A stretch of DNA of 64,000 bases from Gammaproteobacteria bacterium (GCA_009842245.1 VYFT01000070.1:1-64000); one strand, 5' to 3'. Positions 1-11,034 are shown, numbered from the stretch's first letter. Translations and numbers: made by a program. The notes: generated from the letters alone by a model not told the origin.

Positions 1-2
1 AA

Positions 3-416
3 CTACGACAATGGCGTCATCGGACTTCGGTGATTCAAAGCAAATTTTTGAAATATGACGAAGAGACCGAAGAGTTTGAAATCGTCGACAAAAATAGTGA
101 CGGTGTGTTGAACGAAGAAGAGTATTTAATGCGGTACGAGACCATACTCGAACGTGGTGTCGAATTTGGTTTCAACAAACTGGACCTTGACAAGAACGGC
201 GGCGTTGAGCTTTTAGAATTCAATAAATTCTTAGATGATCTCGAAGAATATGATGAAGACGGTGACGGGACTATATCTGCGGTGGAAGCCAAAAAGAGTG
301 GACAACCTCTCATTTTGCCCGAGCTCATGAGTCCGATGTACAAAAGTTTTGAATTAATCGATCGTTTCACCGACGAGATGAAGGCGATAGAGCAACAAGC
401 TGACGACTCGTCGTAG
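3..416 (+). CDS. EF-hand calcium-binding protein, 3' part (5' end outside window)
   Basis: The reading frame is open to the left edge, so this is the C-terminal part of a gene that starts upstream; the GTG at 30 is only an internal codon. Three EF-hand loops are visible, at DKNSDGVLNEEE, DLDKNGGVELLE and DEDGDGTISAVE, each with acidic or Asn ligands at loop positions 1, 3 and 5 and Glu at 12. It aligns along its whole length with EF-hands 2-4 of the next gene (for example LRQ...FEIVD against LRQ...FEVVD), so the two are tandem paralogues. By analogy with its neighbour it probably has a signal peptide and acts outside the cytoplasm. Target unknown. Confidence 0.85.
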   Translation, partial: LRQWRHRTSVIQSKFLKYDEETEEFEIVDKNSDGVLNEEEYLMRYETILERGVEFGFNKLDLDKNGGVELLEFNKFLDDLEEYDEDGDGTISAVEAKKSGQPLILPELMSPMYKSFELIDRFTDEMKAIEQQADDSS

Positions 417-439
417 TCACCAGAGCACGGAGTCTATTC

Positions 440-484
440 TGACGTAAGCCGTCAGTTCGGTTCGTGGGGACAATTTGTCCCACG
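440..484 (+). terminator. Two adjacent hairpins after the first EF-hand gene
   Basis: TGACG/CGTCA arms (440-454) are followed by a perfect 15-base dyad GGGACAATTTGTCCC (467-481), extendable with one bulge to the CGT/ACG bases at 463-465 and 482-484. There is no T-run, so intrinsic termination is uncertain; the dyad could equally be an operator for the next gene. Confidence 0.35.
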
Positions 485-653
485 TGAGGTCAGACGGAGT
501 TTAAATCAGTGAGTCTTTGCTCTTGGATTACTAAACATAGAGAAGACCGCGGGAGCCGTTAAAATCGACAAGAGGATGTAACTTTAAAGTCGGGAGTTGC
601 ATCTATCACGATACTATACGTGCATTCGCATTGTCTATTCACAGGAGTTTAAT

Positions 654-1373
654 ATGAGAATTGAACAAATCCTCACGAGTTTTGCCCTACCGGCGTTGGT
701 CTGTTTTTGCTTCAGTACTGTAGCTGAGGAGGCAGAAAGTGAAACGGGGCTGAGAGTATTTGAGTCCAGTTGGTTTTCCTCTGGCGCGGCGATACAAGAT
801 CTGCGCGAACGCTCGACAAAGACGTTCGAGCTTCTGGACGAGAACGATAGTGGTTCTATCACCTTTGACGAAATCGACCTTTCTCAGATGGAATCTGACT
901 ATTCGAAAATGACCCCTGAAGAGTTACGCCAGCACAGTCGTCGCTCCAGTGCTATACATAACAAATTTATGAGTTGGTCCGCTGAAATCAACGAATTTGA
1001 AGTAGTCGATACGAACGGAGACGGAGTCTGGGATTTAGCCGAGTACGAAGAACGGCACAAAAAAGTACAGAGTCATCGACTAGAACTAGGATTGGAAGAA
1101 TGGGATGCGGACGAAAACGGTGCAGTTGAGCTTCACGAATTCAATAGTCATTTGGACGAGTTGGAACTATATGATGAAAATGCCGATGGTACCGTGTCGC
1201 GCGAAGAAGCCTTTAAGAGTGAAAACGACAAAGTTATATCTGACGTGCTTATGAATAAGTTAATGATGGATGAAATGGTTTGGGCTAGCTTTGGTGCGGC
1301 TCCGGCGGCCTCGGCAGAAGTTGGTGTCGAGTACAAGGTCATGCATGTAGAAGTCGAAAAGTCGAAGGAGTAA
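654..1373 (+). CDS. Secreted EF-hand protein with four EF-hands
   Basis: 239 residues from the ATG at 654, chosen because AGGAG lies at 643-647 and the start is followed at once by a hydrophobic signal peptide (about residues 1-23, cleavage near TVAEEA). A longer in-frame extension to 597 has no ribosome site. Four EF-hand loops follow: DENDSGSITFDE, DTNGDGVWDLAE, DADENGAVELHE and DENADGTVSREE, all with near-canonical calcium ligands. The protein is very acidic. It is a paralogue of the truncated gene to its left. Likely a periplasmic or secreted calcium-binding protein; no enzymatic domain is visible, so sensing or buffering is inference. Confidence 0.88.
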   Translation: MRIEQILTSFALPALVCFCFSTVAEEAESETGLRVFESSWFSSGAAIQDLRERSTKTFELLDENDSGSITFDEIDLSQMESDYSKMTPEELRQHSRRSSAIHNKFMSWSAEINEFEVVDTNGDGVWDLAEYEERHKKVQSHRLELGLEEWDADENGAVELHEFNSHLDELELYDENADGTVSREEAFKSENDKVISDVLMNKLMMDEMVWASFGAAPAASAEVGVEYKVMHVEVEKSKE

Positions 1374-1565
1374 CTGCCACTGCTTTGGACTTCCTAGCGT
1401 AAGGAAACGCTCTGTTGCAAACTTGAGCTACAACTAATTACTACTACCTCAGAACTCGTACTGAGAAAATTCAAATCTCGGTTCAGACGAAAATTCACCG
1501 GTAAACCGTACTAGGTGTAATTCACTAAAATTTTGTGCTAACTCCATCTAGGAGGTAGTGCTACT

Positions 1566-2630
1566 TTGGGGCATACTAACCTAATCTTTCTTCCTCGCTT
1601 GAGGTCACGCGGCTTTTTGTTGCTTTGTTGCGTCTTATCATGGAGCGCACTATCGTCATGGGGACAAGAGTCTACTACAGATGAAGACGACGAAGCGAAC
1701 CGTCGAACAATAATCGCTCGATCTGACTCACTTTCCGTCACTTACCAAGGTTTTGAAATTAGTGAACAAGTCGTAAAACCTACCGGAGGGACCCGTACTG
1801 CACCACTTCCCGACTACGACACCATCGTAGCGCAATTCTGGGGCGAAGAGTTTGATTTTGATGCCGGGGACAAAGATGCCGATGATTCACTGACCAAACT
1901 AGAGCTTTTAAATCTCTTCTTGGATCAGGAAATCGAAGAAGAAGAAGCTAACGCTTGGGCAACGCTAATTTTTCACGGTGGCGATGTAAACAAAGACGAA
2001 AAGGTGTCTCACGTTGAATTAATGGTGCTTCACTATGCACCGCTTCTTGAATACCAGATCAAACGCGGTTTTCTAACCGACGGTAGTACGCACGTACAAA
2101 TCACTTTCGACGACGAGTCTTTGACCGAATTCGTGAATACCTTGGCATACTTTGTGGCTACATTACGAGTTGAGGGATATTCAGTGATCGAAACAGACAT
2201 CCTGTCTTTAGAACGCAAAATCACAGTAGATCCCCTCTACTTCGACCACAGGTTATTACCCAATCTCAGCAACAAAGCAGCGTTCAATTTAACCAGCCAG
2301 TTGGTTAAATCGGAAGGGAAAACAGTAGCGATGGGGATCAATCTCTGTCTCTTCGAGCTAAATTGCTTAGTACGGATGGGTCGTTTCGATTCAGACGACA
2401 ATCTCACACTTTCGGAAATTGAATGGGAAATTGCCAAAGATTCGATCTTTCCGGAAGGTGAAAATTTGATATCGATGACTCAAGACGATGAGACCTTTGA
2501 ACTCACGAATGACGATAGAACCCCAACTTTTCAAACATTGGATGCAAATGAAGACGAGCTTATCAGCATCGCAGAGATAATGCATTTCGTTCGAGAGTCT
2601 ATGGCCGATTTCGGAGATTTAGAGCTGTAA
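1566..2630 (+). CDS. Secreted EF-hand-like protein, 354 aa
   Basis: The TTG start at 1566 is supported by GGAGGT at 1551-1556 (9-base spacing) and by a following signal peptide (hydrophobic core FLLLCCVLSWSALSS). Four EF-hand loops come as two pairs: DKDADDSLTKLE and DVNKDEKVSHVE near residues 100-145, and DSDDNLTLSEIE and DANEDELISIAE near the C terminus. About 110 residues without a recognisable domain separate the pairs. It is not a close paralogue of the two preceding genes but shares the secreted EF-hand theme and strand. The 192-base gap before it suggests its own promoter. Function unknown; calcium binding is inferred from the loops. Confidence 0.8.
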   Translation: MGHTNLIFLPRLRSRGFLLLCCVLSWSALSSWGQESTTDEDDEANRRTIIARSDSLSVTYQGFEISEQVVKPTGGTRTAPLPDYDTIVAQFWGEEFDFDAGDKDADDSLTKLELLNLFLDQEIEEEEANAWATLIFHGGDVNKDEKVSHVELMVLHYAPLLEYQIKRGFLTDGSTHVQITFDDESLTEFVNTLAYFVATLRVEGYSVIETDILSLERKITVDPLYFDHRLLPNLSNKAAFNLTSQLVKSEGKTVAMGINLCLFELNCLVRMGRFDSDDNLTLSEIEWEIAKDSIFPEGENLISMTQDDETFELTNDDRTPTFQTLDANEDELISIAEIMHFVRESMADFGDLEL

Positions 2631-2942
2631 GGCATCGCTCATTTTAGGATACCGTTAGAAACTGCGATTGCTATCGCCTTCCAGGAAAATTCGATCAACG
2701 TCACGTTGGTTCCAATTGCCTATCTGATCTAACTTGGTTACAGCTTTAGGAATCAGAAACTGCACACACAATTATTAACCAACTCGCTAAAATGTTCAGC
2801 AGTGGAACTCGGGCACACACTTTAAACTCAATATGTAGCTGTCATCACGTAATCGTAGTTTCCACACCCCTTCAGCGCGACTCCGGCGCTGCTTCATTCT
2901 CAAAATGTTTACCAATAAGTTAGTTCTCTCGCAGCAATAACA
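2631..2942. other. Intergenic region (312 bp) between EF-hand gene and fdxA
   Basis: No credible ORF or RNA gene is seen. It contains a short GCGAT/ATCGC hairpin near 2663-2676 and a 6-bp stem CAGCGC/GCGCTG with a 7-base loop at 2873-2891, followed by a pyrimidine-rich stretch, which may be a terminator or part of the fdxA leader. No convincing -35/-10 pair could be assigned. Confidence 0.5.
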
Positions 2943-3266
2943 ATGACGTTCGTAATCGGTCAAGCATGTATTAAGTGCAAGTTGACAGACTGTGTCGAAG
3001 TCTGCCCCGTTGATTGTTTCTACGAGGGTCCCAACATGCTGGTCATCCATCCGGACGAGTGCATTGATTGCGCATTGTGTGAACCTGAGTGTCCTGTCGA
3101 CGCAATTTATCCGGAAGACGAACTACCAGAAGACCAACAGGAGTTTATGGCCATCAACGCAGAACTCGCAGAGATATGGCCAAATATCGCGGAGGCTAAA
3201 GATCCACCTCCCGACGAAGCTGAGTGGCGGGACGTTAAAGACAAGCTTAAATATCTTGAGCGGTAA
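2943..3266 (+). CDS. fdxA: Seven-iron ferredoxin (3Fe-4S/4Fe-4S)
   Basis: A small electron carrier of 107 residues, the usual FdxA length. The N-terminal half carries the family's cysteine pattern: [17 protein letters not shown] and then [12 protein letters not shown]. As known for the family, this gives one 3Fe-4S and one 4Fe-4S cluster. The C-terminal tail (about residues 58-107) is the acidic helical extension typical of Azotobacter/Pseudomonas FdI-type ferredoxins. The ATG at 2943 has no clear Shine-Dalgarno. Its stop codon abuts the stop of the convergent nlpD-like gene with no base between them. In Pseudomonas, as I recall, fdxA lies next to rpoS; no rpoS is present here. Confidence 0.95.
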   Translation: MTFVIGQACIKCKLTDCVEVCPVDCFYEGPNMLVIHPDECIDCALCEPECPVDAIYPEDELPEDQQEFMAINAELAEIWPNIAEAKDPPPDEAEWRDVKDKLKYLER

Positions 3267-4508
3267 CTAAGTTTCGCCGGTCTTAGGTTTTCCGATCAAT
3301 TTATTCGGATTTTGGGGTACGCCTTTTTTCCGAATCGCAAAGAATACTTTTCTATACTCATCCGAACTAGCACTTTGTTGTCCTTTGCTGTTGTTCGCTA
3401 TCTTGATGAGATCTTGACCTTTCGAAATTAAGTCATTTTCCTGTACAGTAAGATCACTATTGAAATCGTACTGAATTACGTAGTCGTCTGGTGTTTTGAT
3501 GAGCACCATGTATTTGAAGTCTCCAAGAGCTACTCCAGCGTAAGTTACCCGTCCGGACGCGGCAGCGACCACCTGATTTCCCTGATTCAAGAAATAATTT
3601 AAGCCATCATCTTTACCGAAGGTATTTGTTGGATTTGCGGAAACAGGCCAGGTCCACCCTTTGGGCAACGAATTTATATCCACTTTAACTGAAGACTCAG
3701 TCGGTGCATCCGAGGGTTCCGTGCGGGCTACAAAGCTCGAAGTTTCTGCATCCTCCGATTCAGATGAAGATGAGACGGTTTCGTTCTGTTCGGTTGGATT
3801 ACTCGAAGCAGTTGCATTTGAAGATTGATTTGAGGGCGGTGTTTTAACACTCTCAGTGGTTTCTTCACGTTGCTGTTCGGGTGTTGTTTGCGCGACCGCG
3901 GACTCAGAAGACAAAGCCTTCGTCGGCGGTTCTACCTGCCTCTTACCCGAATCTGGACTTGCCTCAGCATTTGAAGAATTTCGACTCGTTTGTTGCTCTG
4001 ACACGTTGGTCTCTTGAGAAGTCAATGCTATCTGTGAAGTCGTAGAAGGTGTCTCCATCTCCCTTGTTGGCGGGCGTGGCAGTTTCGTCACTCTGATGCC
4101 CGAGGATGGCCGTTTCGATGAGTTGGCACTTGAGGACGACGTTTCGCTCGTAGCAACAGCAGCAATCTGATCGTTGGGTCTGTTTGCTGACGTATCCACA
4201 CTCGTTTTCAACGCAACCGAAATCAAGCTTCGGTCGACTACCAGCGTGTCTCCTGGATAAATGACGTAGGGTGCCGCAAGATCGTTCATTTCCGCAATTT
4301 GAGCAACCGATATCCCATGTAATTGAGAGATAGCGTACAAGGTATCTCCAGACTTCACTTGATATCGATAGACTCGCGGTGAATCTTTGTCTAGAGGAAC
4401 AATGATCCGCTCAATTGTCGGAGCCGGCACAATGGGTGCGCAGCCCGCCAGAATTCCAAACAAGCTAGCCCCAAGAATTGAACTAAGAAGAATTTTTCGT
4501 ATATACAT
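3267..4508 (-). CDS. nlpD: LysM lipoprotein with degenerate LytM domain (NlpD-like)
   Basis: 413 residues. It has a lipoprotein signal peptide with lipobox LAGC (Cys about 23), a LysM peptidoglycan-binding domain (about 48-92, with YQVKSGDTLYAIS), a roughly 190-residue Ser/Thr/Glu-rich linker, and a C-terminal M23/LytM-like domain from WPVSANPTNTFG to the end. The Zn-binding His residues of active M23 enzymes are absent (IQYDFNSD where NlpD has a YAHND-like motif), so like EnvC/NlpD it would activate amidases rather than cut peptidoglycan. It overlaps the upstream DUF368 gene by 26 bp and sits in the usual nlpD slot after pcm. The LytM domain is more diverged than in typical NlpD, so the symbol is by position and architecture. 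Confidence 0.8.
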   Translation of the reverse strand: MYIRKILLSSILGASLFGILAGCAPIVPAPTIERIIVPLDKDSPRVYRYQVKSGDTLYAISQLHGISVAQIAEMNDLAAPYVIYPGDTLVVDRSLISVALKTSVDTSANRPNDQIAAVATSETSSSSANSSKRPSSGIRVTKLPRPPTREMETPSTTSQIALTSQETNVSEQQTSRNSSNAEASPDSGKRQVEPPTKALSSESAVAQTTPEQQREETTESVKTPPSNQSSNATASSNPTEQNETVSSSSESEDAETSSFVARTEPSDAPTESSVKVDINSLPKGWTWPVSANPTNTFGKDDGLNYFLNQGNQVVAAASGRVTYAGVALGDFKYMVLIKTPDDYVIQYDFNSDLTVQENDLISKGQDLIKIANNSKGQQSASSDEYRKVFFAIRKKGVPQNPNKLIGKPKTGET

Positions 4509-5385
4509 GAGAAAGAACCATTACAAGTCCGAAACCAGTGGCCATTAAGACAATGACCTCAATAATTGCTGCGTTTCCATCGAATTGATGAGGGAGTACG
4601 GGATATGCGCCGTCTCTCCAAGGCCACACCTTCCATAGAGAACCTAAGAGAAGACCGCAAAACAACGCCATTACCGTTGTTCGATGTCGCTCCAACAGTA
4701 CTTTTACCGGATGTGAGAATACCAACCACCCAGTAAGTATCCCTGTTAGAAACAAAAGCATTTTCAACCAATCTAAGGCGTGAAATGCTTCAATCATGGT
4801 CTGCCAGAGTCCAAGAATCAATAGCAATAAGGAGCCTGATATCCCAGGTAAAATCCATGCTCCAAAAGCTAAAAAGCCACCGACATAGATCAAGATCCAT
4901 CCCGCGGACGAATCACTCTTCGGCAGAAAAACGATTGCCAATGAAACAACCAAACCCAATGGAAGAAATAAAAATAATCGATTAAGCGTTGAAGCTCGAA
5001 ACGTAAAGACGATAGCCCCAAGAACCAAACCAAAGATCGCGCCTAACACGAGCACTTGGTGCGTGTCAATAATGTGAACAATGGTGTTAATAGCAATGAA
5101 CGCACCAATTAACATTCCTACGAGCAGAGGTACCAACACCGTTAATGGTTCGGGAAGTTGGCGCAAACTCGTCCATTTCATTTGTACAAGGTCTTTAGAG
5201 ACTAGTATTAATTTGGACAACGCGCCGACCATGCGATCGTACACGCCGAGAATCAGCGCAACTGTGCCACCCGATATTCCCGGCAGGACCTCGGCTACTC
5301 CCATCACAGCACCGCGCGCTACTAGCCCAATTACAGCCAGGGGCTGAAACGAGCGCGATAGCTCGGTTTGTTCATTCGACGTCAA
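4483..5385 (-). CDS. DUF368 membrane protein, probable polyprenyl-phosphate translocase
   Basis: A polytopic inner-membrane protein with the DUF368 signature near its N terminus (AEVLPGISGGTVALILGVYD) and a second GISGS motif in the later half (WILPGISGSLLLLILGLW), the repeated motif of this family. DUF368 proteins (PopT) have been linked to recycling of undecaprenyl phosphate across the membrane. The frame is open to a TTG at 5445, but the TTG at 5385 is preferred: it overlaps the pcm stop as TTGA, has GGGGACGG just upstream, and gives 300 residues, a normal family length. It lies between pcm and the LysM lipoprotein, a position not usual in Pseudomonas or E. coli, and fits the cell-wall theme. 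Confidence 0.88.
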   Translation of the reverse strand: MTSNEQTELSRSFQPLAVIGLVARGAVMGVAEVLPGISGGTVALILGVYDRMVGALSKLILVSKDLVQMKWTSLRQLPEPLTVLVPLLVGMLIGAFIAINTIVHIIDTHQVLVLGAIFGLVLGAIVFTFRASTLNRLFLFLPLGLVVSLAIVFLPKSDSSAGWILIYVGGFLAFGAWILPGISGSLLLLILGLWQTMIEAFHALDWLKMLLFLTGILTGWLVFSHPVKVLLERHRTTVMALFCGLLLGSLWKVWPWRDGAYPVLPHQFDGNAAIIEVIVLMATGFGLVMVLSHVYTKNSS

Positions 5386-6047
5386 TATTCCGTCCCCGTC
5401 AAAACTGGAACAAAGACGACTGGTTGGACGATTTCTTCCTTCCAACCAGCTTCAGAACGTTGCATGAATACGAGCTCTTGACCGGTTCGTGAGACTCGCG
5501 GCATGATTATGCGACCATGATCGGAGAGCTGTTCCAATAAAGGTGTGGGTACCCGCCGCGCGGATGCCGTAAACATGATCACGTCAAAAGGCGCGTACTC
5601 TTCCCATCCTTCTTGTCCGTCGCCAAACTTTAGCTTCACATTGTGAATTCCTAGCTGACGCATCTGCTTCCTAGCCTGCCAAGAAAGCGAATGGATTCTT
5701 TCGACACTATAAACAGAGGCAATGATGCGAGACAGAATAGCTGCTTGATAGCCGCTACCGGTACCAATTTCTAACACCGAACTAACGTTTGGTACCTCAA
5801 GCACAGCTTGGGTCATGCGAGCGACCACAAAGGGTTGAGAAATAGTTTGCCGTTTCCCTATGGGAAGCGACATATCCTCGTAGGCTAGATGTTTCAATGA
5901 TGCATCGACAAACAAGTGTCTTGGTATTGATTCCATTGCACGTAAAACTCGTTCATCGGTAATCCCTTTATCTAGCAATCGGTCAATCAGACGCTGAAGC
6001 GTGCGCGGAGAGGTCATTCCAGTGGCGTTGGCTTGGTTCAGGTTCAT
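5382..6047 (-). CDS. pcm: Protein-L-isoaspartate O-methyltransferase
   Basis: 221 residues. It repairs isoaspartyl residues in aged proteins by methylating their alpha-carboxylates with S-adenosylmethionine. The SAM-binding motif I is VLEIGTGSGYQAAIL and the family hallmark before it is PIGKRQTISQPFVVARM. It starts 4 bp inside the end of truD (ATGA-type overlap) and ends overlapping the DUF368 start, so truD-pcm-DUF368-nlpD look co-transcribed. surE, which normally lies between truD and pcm, is absent. Confidence 0.96.
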   Translation of the reverse strand: MNLNQANATGMTSPRTLQRLIDRLLDKGITDERVLRAMESIPRHLFVDASLKHLAYEDMSLPIGKRQTISQPFVVARMTQAVLEVPNVSSVLEIGTGSGYQAAILSRIIASVYSVERIHSLSWQARKQMRQLGIHNVKLKFGDGQEGWEEYAPFDVIMFTASARRVPTPLLEQLSDHGRIIMPRVSRTGQELVFMQRSEAGWKEEIVQPVVFVPVLTGTEY

Positions 6048-6994
6048 GCTCGAGCCTCCTTAACGTCAAAGTATTCGTGTAAAGCGATGGTCGCGTACGA
6101 TCCTTTCGGAAGTGAAAAACGTAACTCAATCGTGTCGTCTTCCCGCTGAATCTCAACATCCGAGGCATGCATAACCAAGGGTCGCCGTTCTTGATTGAGA
6201 CCCACCCACTCCAACGCGTCGCAAACCATGTTGTGGCGTCGCCGGACGGCTTGTTCAACGGTTAAAGCTTTTTTAGAAGTGGATAACCGGCCTCGACCCC
6301 ATAGAGGTCCCGTTGGACAGTTGTCCGCAAGCACATCACCATTCACTGGCGTGCTCCAGGTTCCACTACGGACGCGGCTAGCAAGCACTTCGTTGAACAC
6401 GAAGGAGCGTAGTACAGATAGGTTCAGCGCACGTACGCCACGCTTGATCCGTGGCTGCGATTGCGCGACCCAATCCAATGCTTGACTCAAATTGTTCTGC
6501 TGATATCCAAATCTCTGAGGTCCGAAGTAATTTGGTAGAGGCTGTTGCAGCGTGTGAGCGGAAAGTTGGTCGTTATTGGAAACGTCTCGAATGCGTATGT
6601 GAAAACGATTTTCTTGATGATCGCCCCGGCGTAGTTTCCGATCGTGCTTGGTTTCTTCAAGAATGGAAAACTGCTCGTGTTTGGGTTCCTGCGCTGTTTT
6701 TGGAAGTCGAATGGAAAACCATTGACGGGTAATTGCGCGCTTATCCTTTAGCCCCGAGTACGAAACATCAACTAGTTGGACGCCGTAGTGTTGCGCTAAC
6801 ACTCTCTGAACATCTTTCGTGTTCAAGCCACGCTTTTCCACGAAAAGGTACAGGTGTTCACCGTGTCCAGAGAAGACTCGATCCAACACCTCATCGACTG
6901 TAAAGTCTGCTAACTGTTCGCGTAAAGTACCCACCACTCTAGACTCCGAATACGCACGAGTCCAATCAGTCTTTATCGGAGGAGTCGACAACAA
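6044..6994 (-). CDS. truD: tRNA pseudouridine(13) synthase
   Basis: Makes pseudouridine 13 in tRNA(Glu). The catalytic aspartate motif is GLKDKRAITRQWFS (Asp in KD), and the later PLPNYFGPQRFG matches the TruD signature. 316 residues, somewhat shorter than the about 349 of E. coli TruD, with a reduced insertion domain. The start is a TTG at 6994 that overlaps the end of ftsB by 29 bp; a second TTG follows directly. ispF and ispD, which usually separate truD from ftsB, are missing. Confidence 0.94.
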   Translation of the reverse strand: MLSTPPIKTDWTRAYSESRVVGTLREQLADFTVDEVLDRVFSGHGEHLYLFVEKRGLNTKDVQRVLAQHYGVQLVDVSYSGLKDKRAITRQWFSIRLPKTAQEPKHEQFSILEETKHDRKLRRGDHQENRFHIRIRDVSNNDQLSAHTLQQPLPNYFGPQRFGYQQNNLSQALDWVAQSQPRIKRGVRALNLSVLRSFVFNEVLASRVRSGTWSTPVNGDVLADNCPTGPLWGRGRLSTSKKALTVEQAVRRRHNMVCDALEWVGLNQERRPLVMHASDVEIQREDDTIELRFSLPKGSYATIALHEYFDVKEARA

Positions 6995-7250
6995 GATAAA
7001 AAGTCTCGCCGGGGGCGATCATGCCTAAGTCTCGTCGTGCTATCTCCTCGATTAACGCATGACTGGATCGCAACTCGGCGATTTCGGCGCGTAATTCGAG
7101 ATTACGCTGGAGAGTCTTTAAATTGCGTTCTTGTAGCGACTCAATTTCAAACGCGAGTTGCTTGAGCGCGAAGTAGCCGTTAGGGCCGAACCAGAAGGTG
7201 TATTGAAACGCACCAAGAATAAACAGTGCTATGCAGAAGAAGCTCCGCAT
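6966..7250 (-). CDS. ftsB: Cell division protein FtsB
   Basis: 94 residues, typical for FtsB. A short cytoplasmic tip is followed by one membrane segment (about 4-20) with the family motif QYTFWFGPNG, a leucine-rich coiled coil (about 30-70), and the conserved end RRDLGMIAPGETFYLVV. FtsB forms the FtsQBL complex that controls septal peptidoglycan synthesis. Its start overlaps the end of eno by 22 bp, the usual eno-ftsB pairing, and its end overlaps truD. Confidence 0.93.
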   Translation of the reverse strand: MRSFFCIALFILGAFQYTFWFGPNGYFALKQLAFEIESLQERNLKTLQRNLELRAEIAELRSSHALIEEIARRDLGMIAPGETFYLVVDSSDKD

Positions 7251-8551
7251 GTGTGATCACGCTCCCTGTGAATTAGTATCTCTTCGAGGCCACAATATTT
7301 CATATGTCCTACCTGCGCTTCCATGCGCAAGAGTTGATTGTACTTAGAAATACGTTCCGAACGGCTCATCGACCCTGTTTTTATTTGACCCGCACCTGTA
7401 CCTACGGCCAGGTCTGCGATGAAACTATCTTCGGTATCGCCAGACCGATGCGACACTACGGTGTTATATCCAACCGACCAAGCAAGGCGCATGACGTCCA
7501 ATGTCTCAGTCAGCGTCCCAATCTGATTCAGCTTGACCAAGATGGCGTTAGCGACACCGTTCTCGATTCCTCGTTGTAAGAATTTCGTGTTGGTAACGAA
7601 GATGTCGTCACCCACTAACTGAACATCGTCTCCTAGTTTCTCGGTGAGTGACTTCCATGAAGTCCAGTCGTTTTCTGCTAAACCGTCTTCGATCGATTTT
7701 ATCGGGTAGTCGCGAACTAATGATTGCAAGTATGCAATAAACTGTTCTCCGGAAAGTGTTTTTTTCTGGCCTTTGAGCACATATGAATTGGATTCGAAAA
7801 ACTCTGTCGCGGCGCAGTCCAAAGCTAACACCACATCCGGGCCGGGCTGGTAGCCCGCTCGTTCGATTGCTTCGATGAGAAAGTCAAGCGCAGCGCGATC
7901 GGAATCCAAATTAGGGGCAAAACCACCTTCATCGCCGACCGCTGTGGAATGACCGTCGTCAGAGAGAAGTTCTTTTAACCTCTGAAATATTTCAGCACCA
8001 CATCGAACCGCGGAGGCAATGTCAGACATACCAACCGGTACGAGCATAAATTCTTGAACATCAATGTTGTTGTTAGCATGAGCACCACCGTTCAATACAT
8101 TCATCATGGGTACTGGCATTCGAATGTCAGCGGTGTTAGACCAATTTGCTAAGTGTTGATAGAGCGGGATTCTCTGTTCATTGGCTTGTGCTCGGGCAAA
8201 CGCGCCGGAGACGCTGAGAGTAGCGTTTGCGCCAAGGTGAGTTTTTCGTTCCGTACCATCAAGTTCGATCAGGGTTTGATCGAGCACCTCTTGATCGACC
8301 TCTTTAAGGTCGCAGAGGACTGGCGAAATGGTCTGTTCGATGTTGCGAACGACACCTTGCACACCCTTACCCAGATACCGCGGAGAGTCTGAATCTCTGA
8401 GCTCAAGTGCTTCTTCTGCCCCGACAGAAGCACCAGAAGGGACGAGAAAGCTGCCTTCTACTCCAGACCGTAGACGGACCGTCGTTTCTACAGTGGGGTT
8501 GCCTCTAGAGTCGAGTAGTTCGACCGCTTGAAGCGATTCGATCGTGCTCAT
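7229..8551 (-). CDS. eno: Enolase (phosphopyruvate hydratase)
   Basis: Converts 2-phosphoglycerate to phosphoenolpyruvate. 440 residues. Visible motifs are [35 protein letters not shown], the metal-ligand aspartates and glutamates in [15 protein letters not shown] and VGDDIFVTN, the catalytic lysine in [14 protein letters not shown], and GQIKTGS. Two small departures from most enolases are SGASVG in place of SGASTG in the mobile catalytic loop, and SHRSGDTED in place of SHRSGETED. It overlaps kdsA by 4 bp (ATGA). Confidence 0.97.
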   Translation of the reverse strand: MSTIESLQAVELLDSRGNPTVETTVRLRSGVEGSFLVPSGASVGAEEALELRDSDSPRYLGKGVQGVVRNIEQTISPVLCDLKEVDQEVLDQTLIELDGTERKTHLGANATLSVSGAFARAQANEQRIPLYQHLANWSNTADIRMPVPMMNVLNGGAHANNNIDVQEFMLVPVGMSDIASAVRCGAEIFQRLKELLSDDGHSTAVGDEGGFAPNLDSDRAALDFLIEAIERAGYQPGPDVVLALDCAATEFFESNSYVLKGQKKTLSGEQFIAYLQSLVRDYPIKSIEDGLAENDWTSWKSLTEKLGDDVQLVGDDIFVTNTKFLQRGIENGVANAILVKLNQIGTLTETLDVMRLAWSVGYNTVVSHRSGDTEDSFIADLAVGTGAGQIKTGSMSRSERISKYNQLLRMEAQVGHMKYCGLEEILIHRERDHTCGASSA

Positions 8552-9384
8552 GAAACCGATTGTTCGATGTAATCGTATGACTTAACTAGAGTATCAAGTT
8601 CGCTAAGTTCTTTGAGTAATGGTTCCATGAGATGTAGCGGCCACGCATTCGGACCGTCCGATTTCGCTTCTTCAGGATTGGGATGTGTTTCCATGAAGAG
8701 TCCATCGACTCCTACCGCAGTCGCGGCACGAGCGAGTACAGGGATCATTTCTCTCTGGCCACCTGATCGTGCTCCTAAACCACCAGGCATTTGAACGGAG
8801 TGGGTAGCGTCGAACACTACTGGACACTCGGTTTGGCGCATGATTGCCAGTGACCGCATGTCAGAGACCAGATTGTTGTACCCGAAGCTAACGCCACGTT
8901 CGCAGACCAAAATCTTTTCGTTGCCTGTTGCCTTTGCTTTGTTCACAACGTGAACCATATCCACTGGCGCGAGAAATTGTCCCTTTTTGATATTCACTGG
9001 TAATCCTTGGCGGCAAACGTTTTGAATGTAATCTGTCTGACGACATAAAAACGCTGGAGTTTGCAGAATCGAGACTACGTCAGCGACTTCGTCAAGGGGC
9101 GTATATTCGTGTACGTCAGTAAGAACCGGCACCTGTACCTCGTCCTTGACTTTCTGAAGAATGCGCAAACCTTCCTCGATACCAAGACCGCGAAAACTGT
9201 TGAGAGAAGAACGGTTGGCCTTGTCAAAAGAACTCTTAAAGACAAACGGTATCCCAATCTTGGTAGTAATACCTTTGAGCGTCGCTGCAGTTTCGAGCGC
9301 TAGCTTCTCAGTCTCGATGACGCAAGGACCCGATATTAGAAAAATCGGAGCGCGATCACCTACTTCAAATTCACAAATTTGCAT
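8548..9384 (-). CDS. kdsA: 3-deoxy-8-phosphooctulonate synthase (KDO-8-P synthase)
   Basis: Condenses arabinose-5-phosphate with phosphoenolpyruvate to make KDO-8-phosphate for the LPS core. 278 residues. The N-terminal ISGPCVIE carries a cysteine (about residue 21) at the position where E. coli KdsA has Asn; with His in DATHSVQ, Glu in FMETHPNP and Asp in KSDGPN this completes the ligand set known from metal-dependent KdsA such as the Aquifex enzyme. It lies 3 bp after pyrG and overlaps eno, so pyrG-kdsA-eno-ftsB appear co-transcribed, as in Pseudomonas. Confidence 0.96.
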   Translation of the reverse strand: MQICEFEVGDRAPIFLISGPCVIETEKLALETAATLKGITTKIGIPFVFKSSFDKANRSSLNSFRGLGIEEGLRILQKVKDEVQVPVLTDVHEYTPLDEVADVVSILQTPAFLCRQTDYIQNVCRQGLPVNIKKGQFLAPVDMVHVVNKAKATGNEKILVCERGVSFGYNNLVSDMRSLAIMRQTECPVVFDATHSVQMPGGLGARSGGQREMIPVLARAATAVGVDGLFMETHPNPEEAKSDGPNAWPLHLMEPLLKELSELDTLVKSYDYIEQSVS

Positions 9385-9387
9385 GAT

Positions 9388-11034
<1,647 letters not shown>

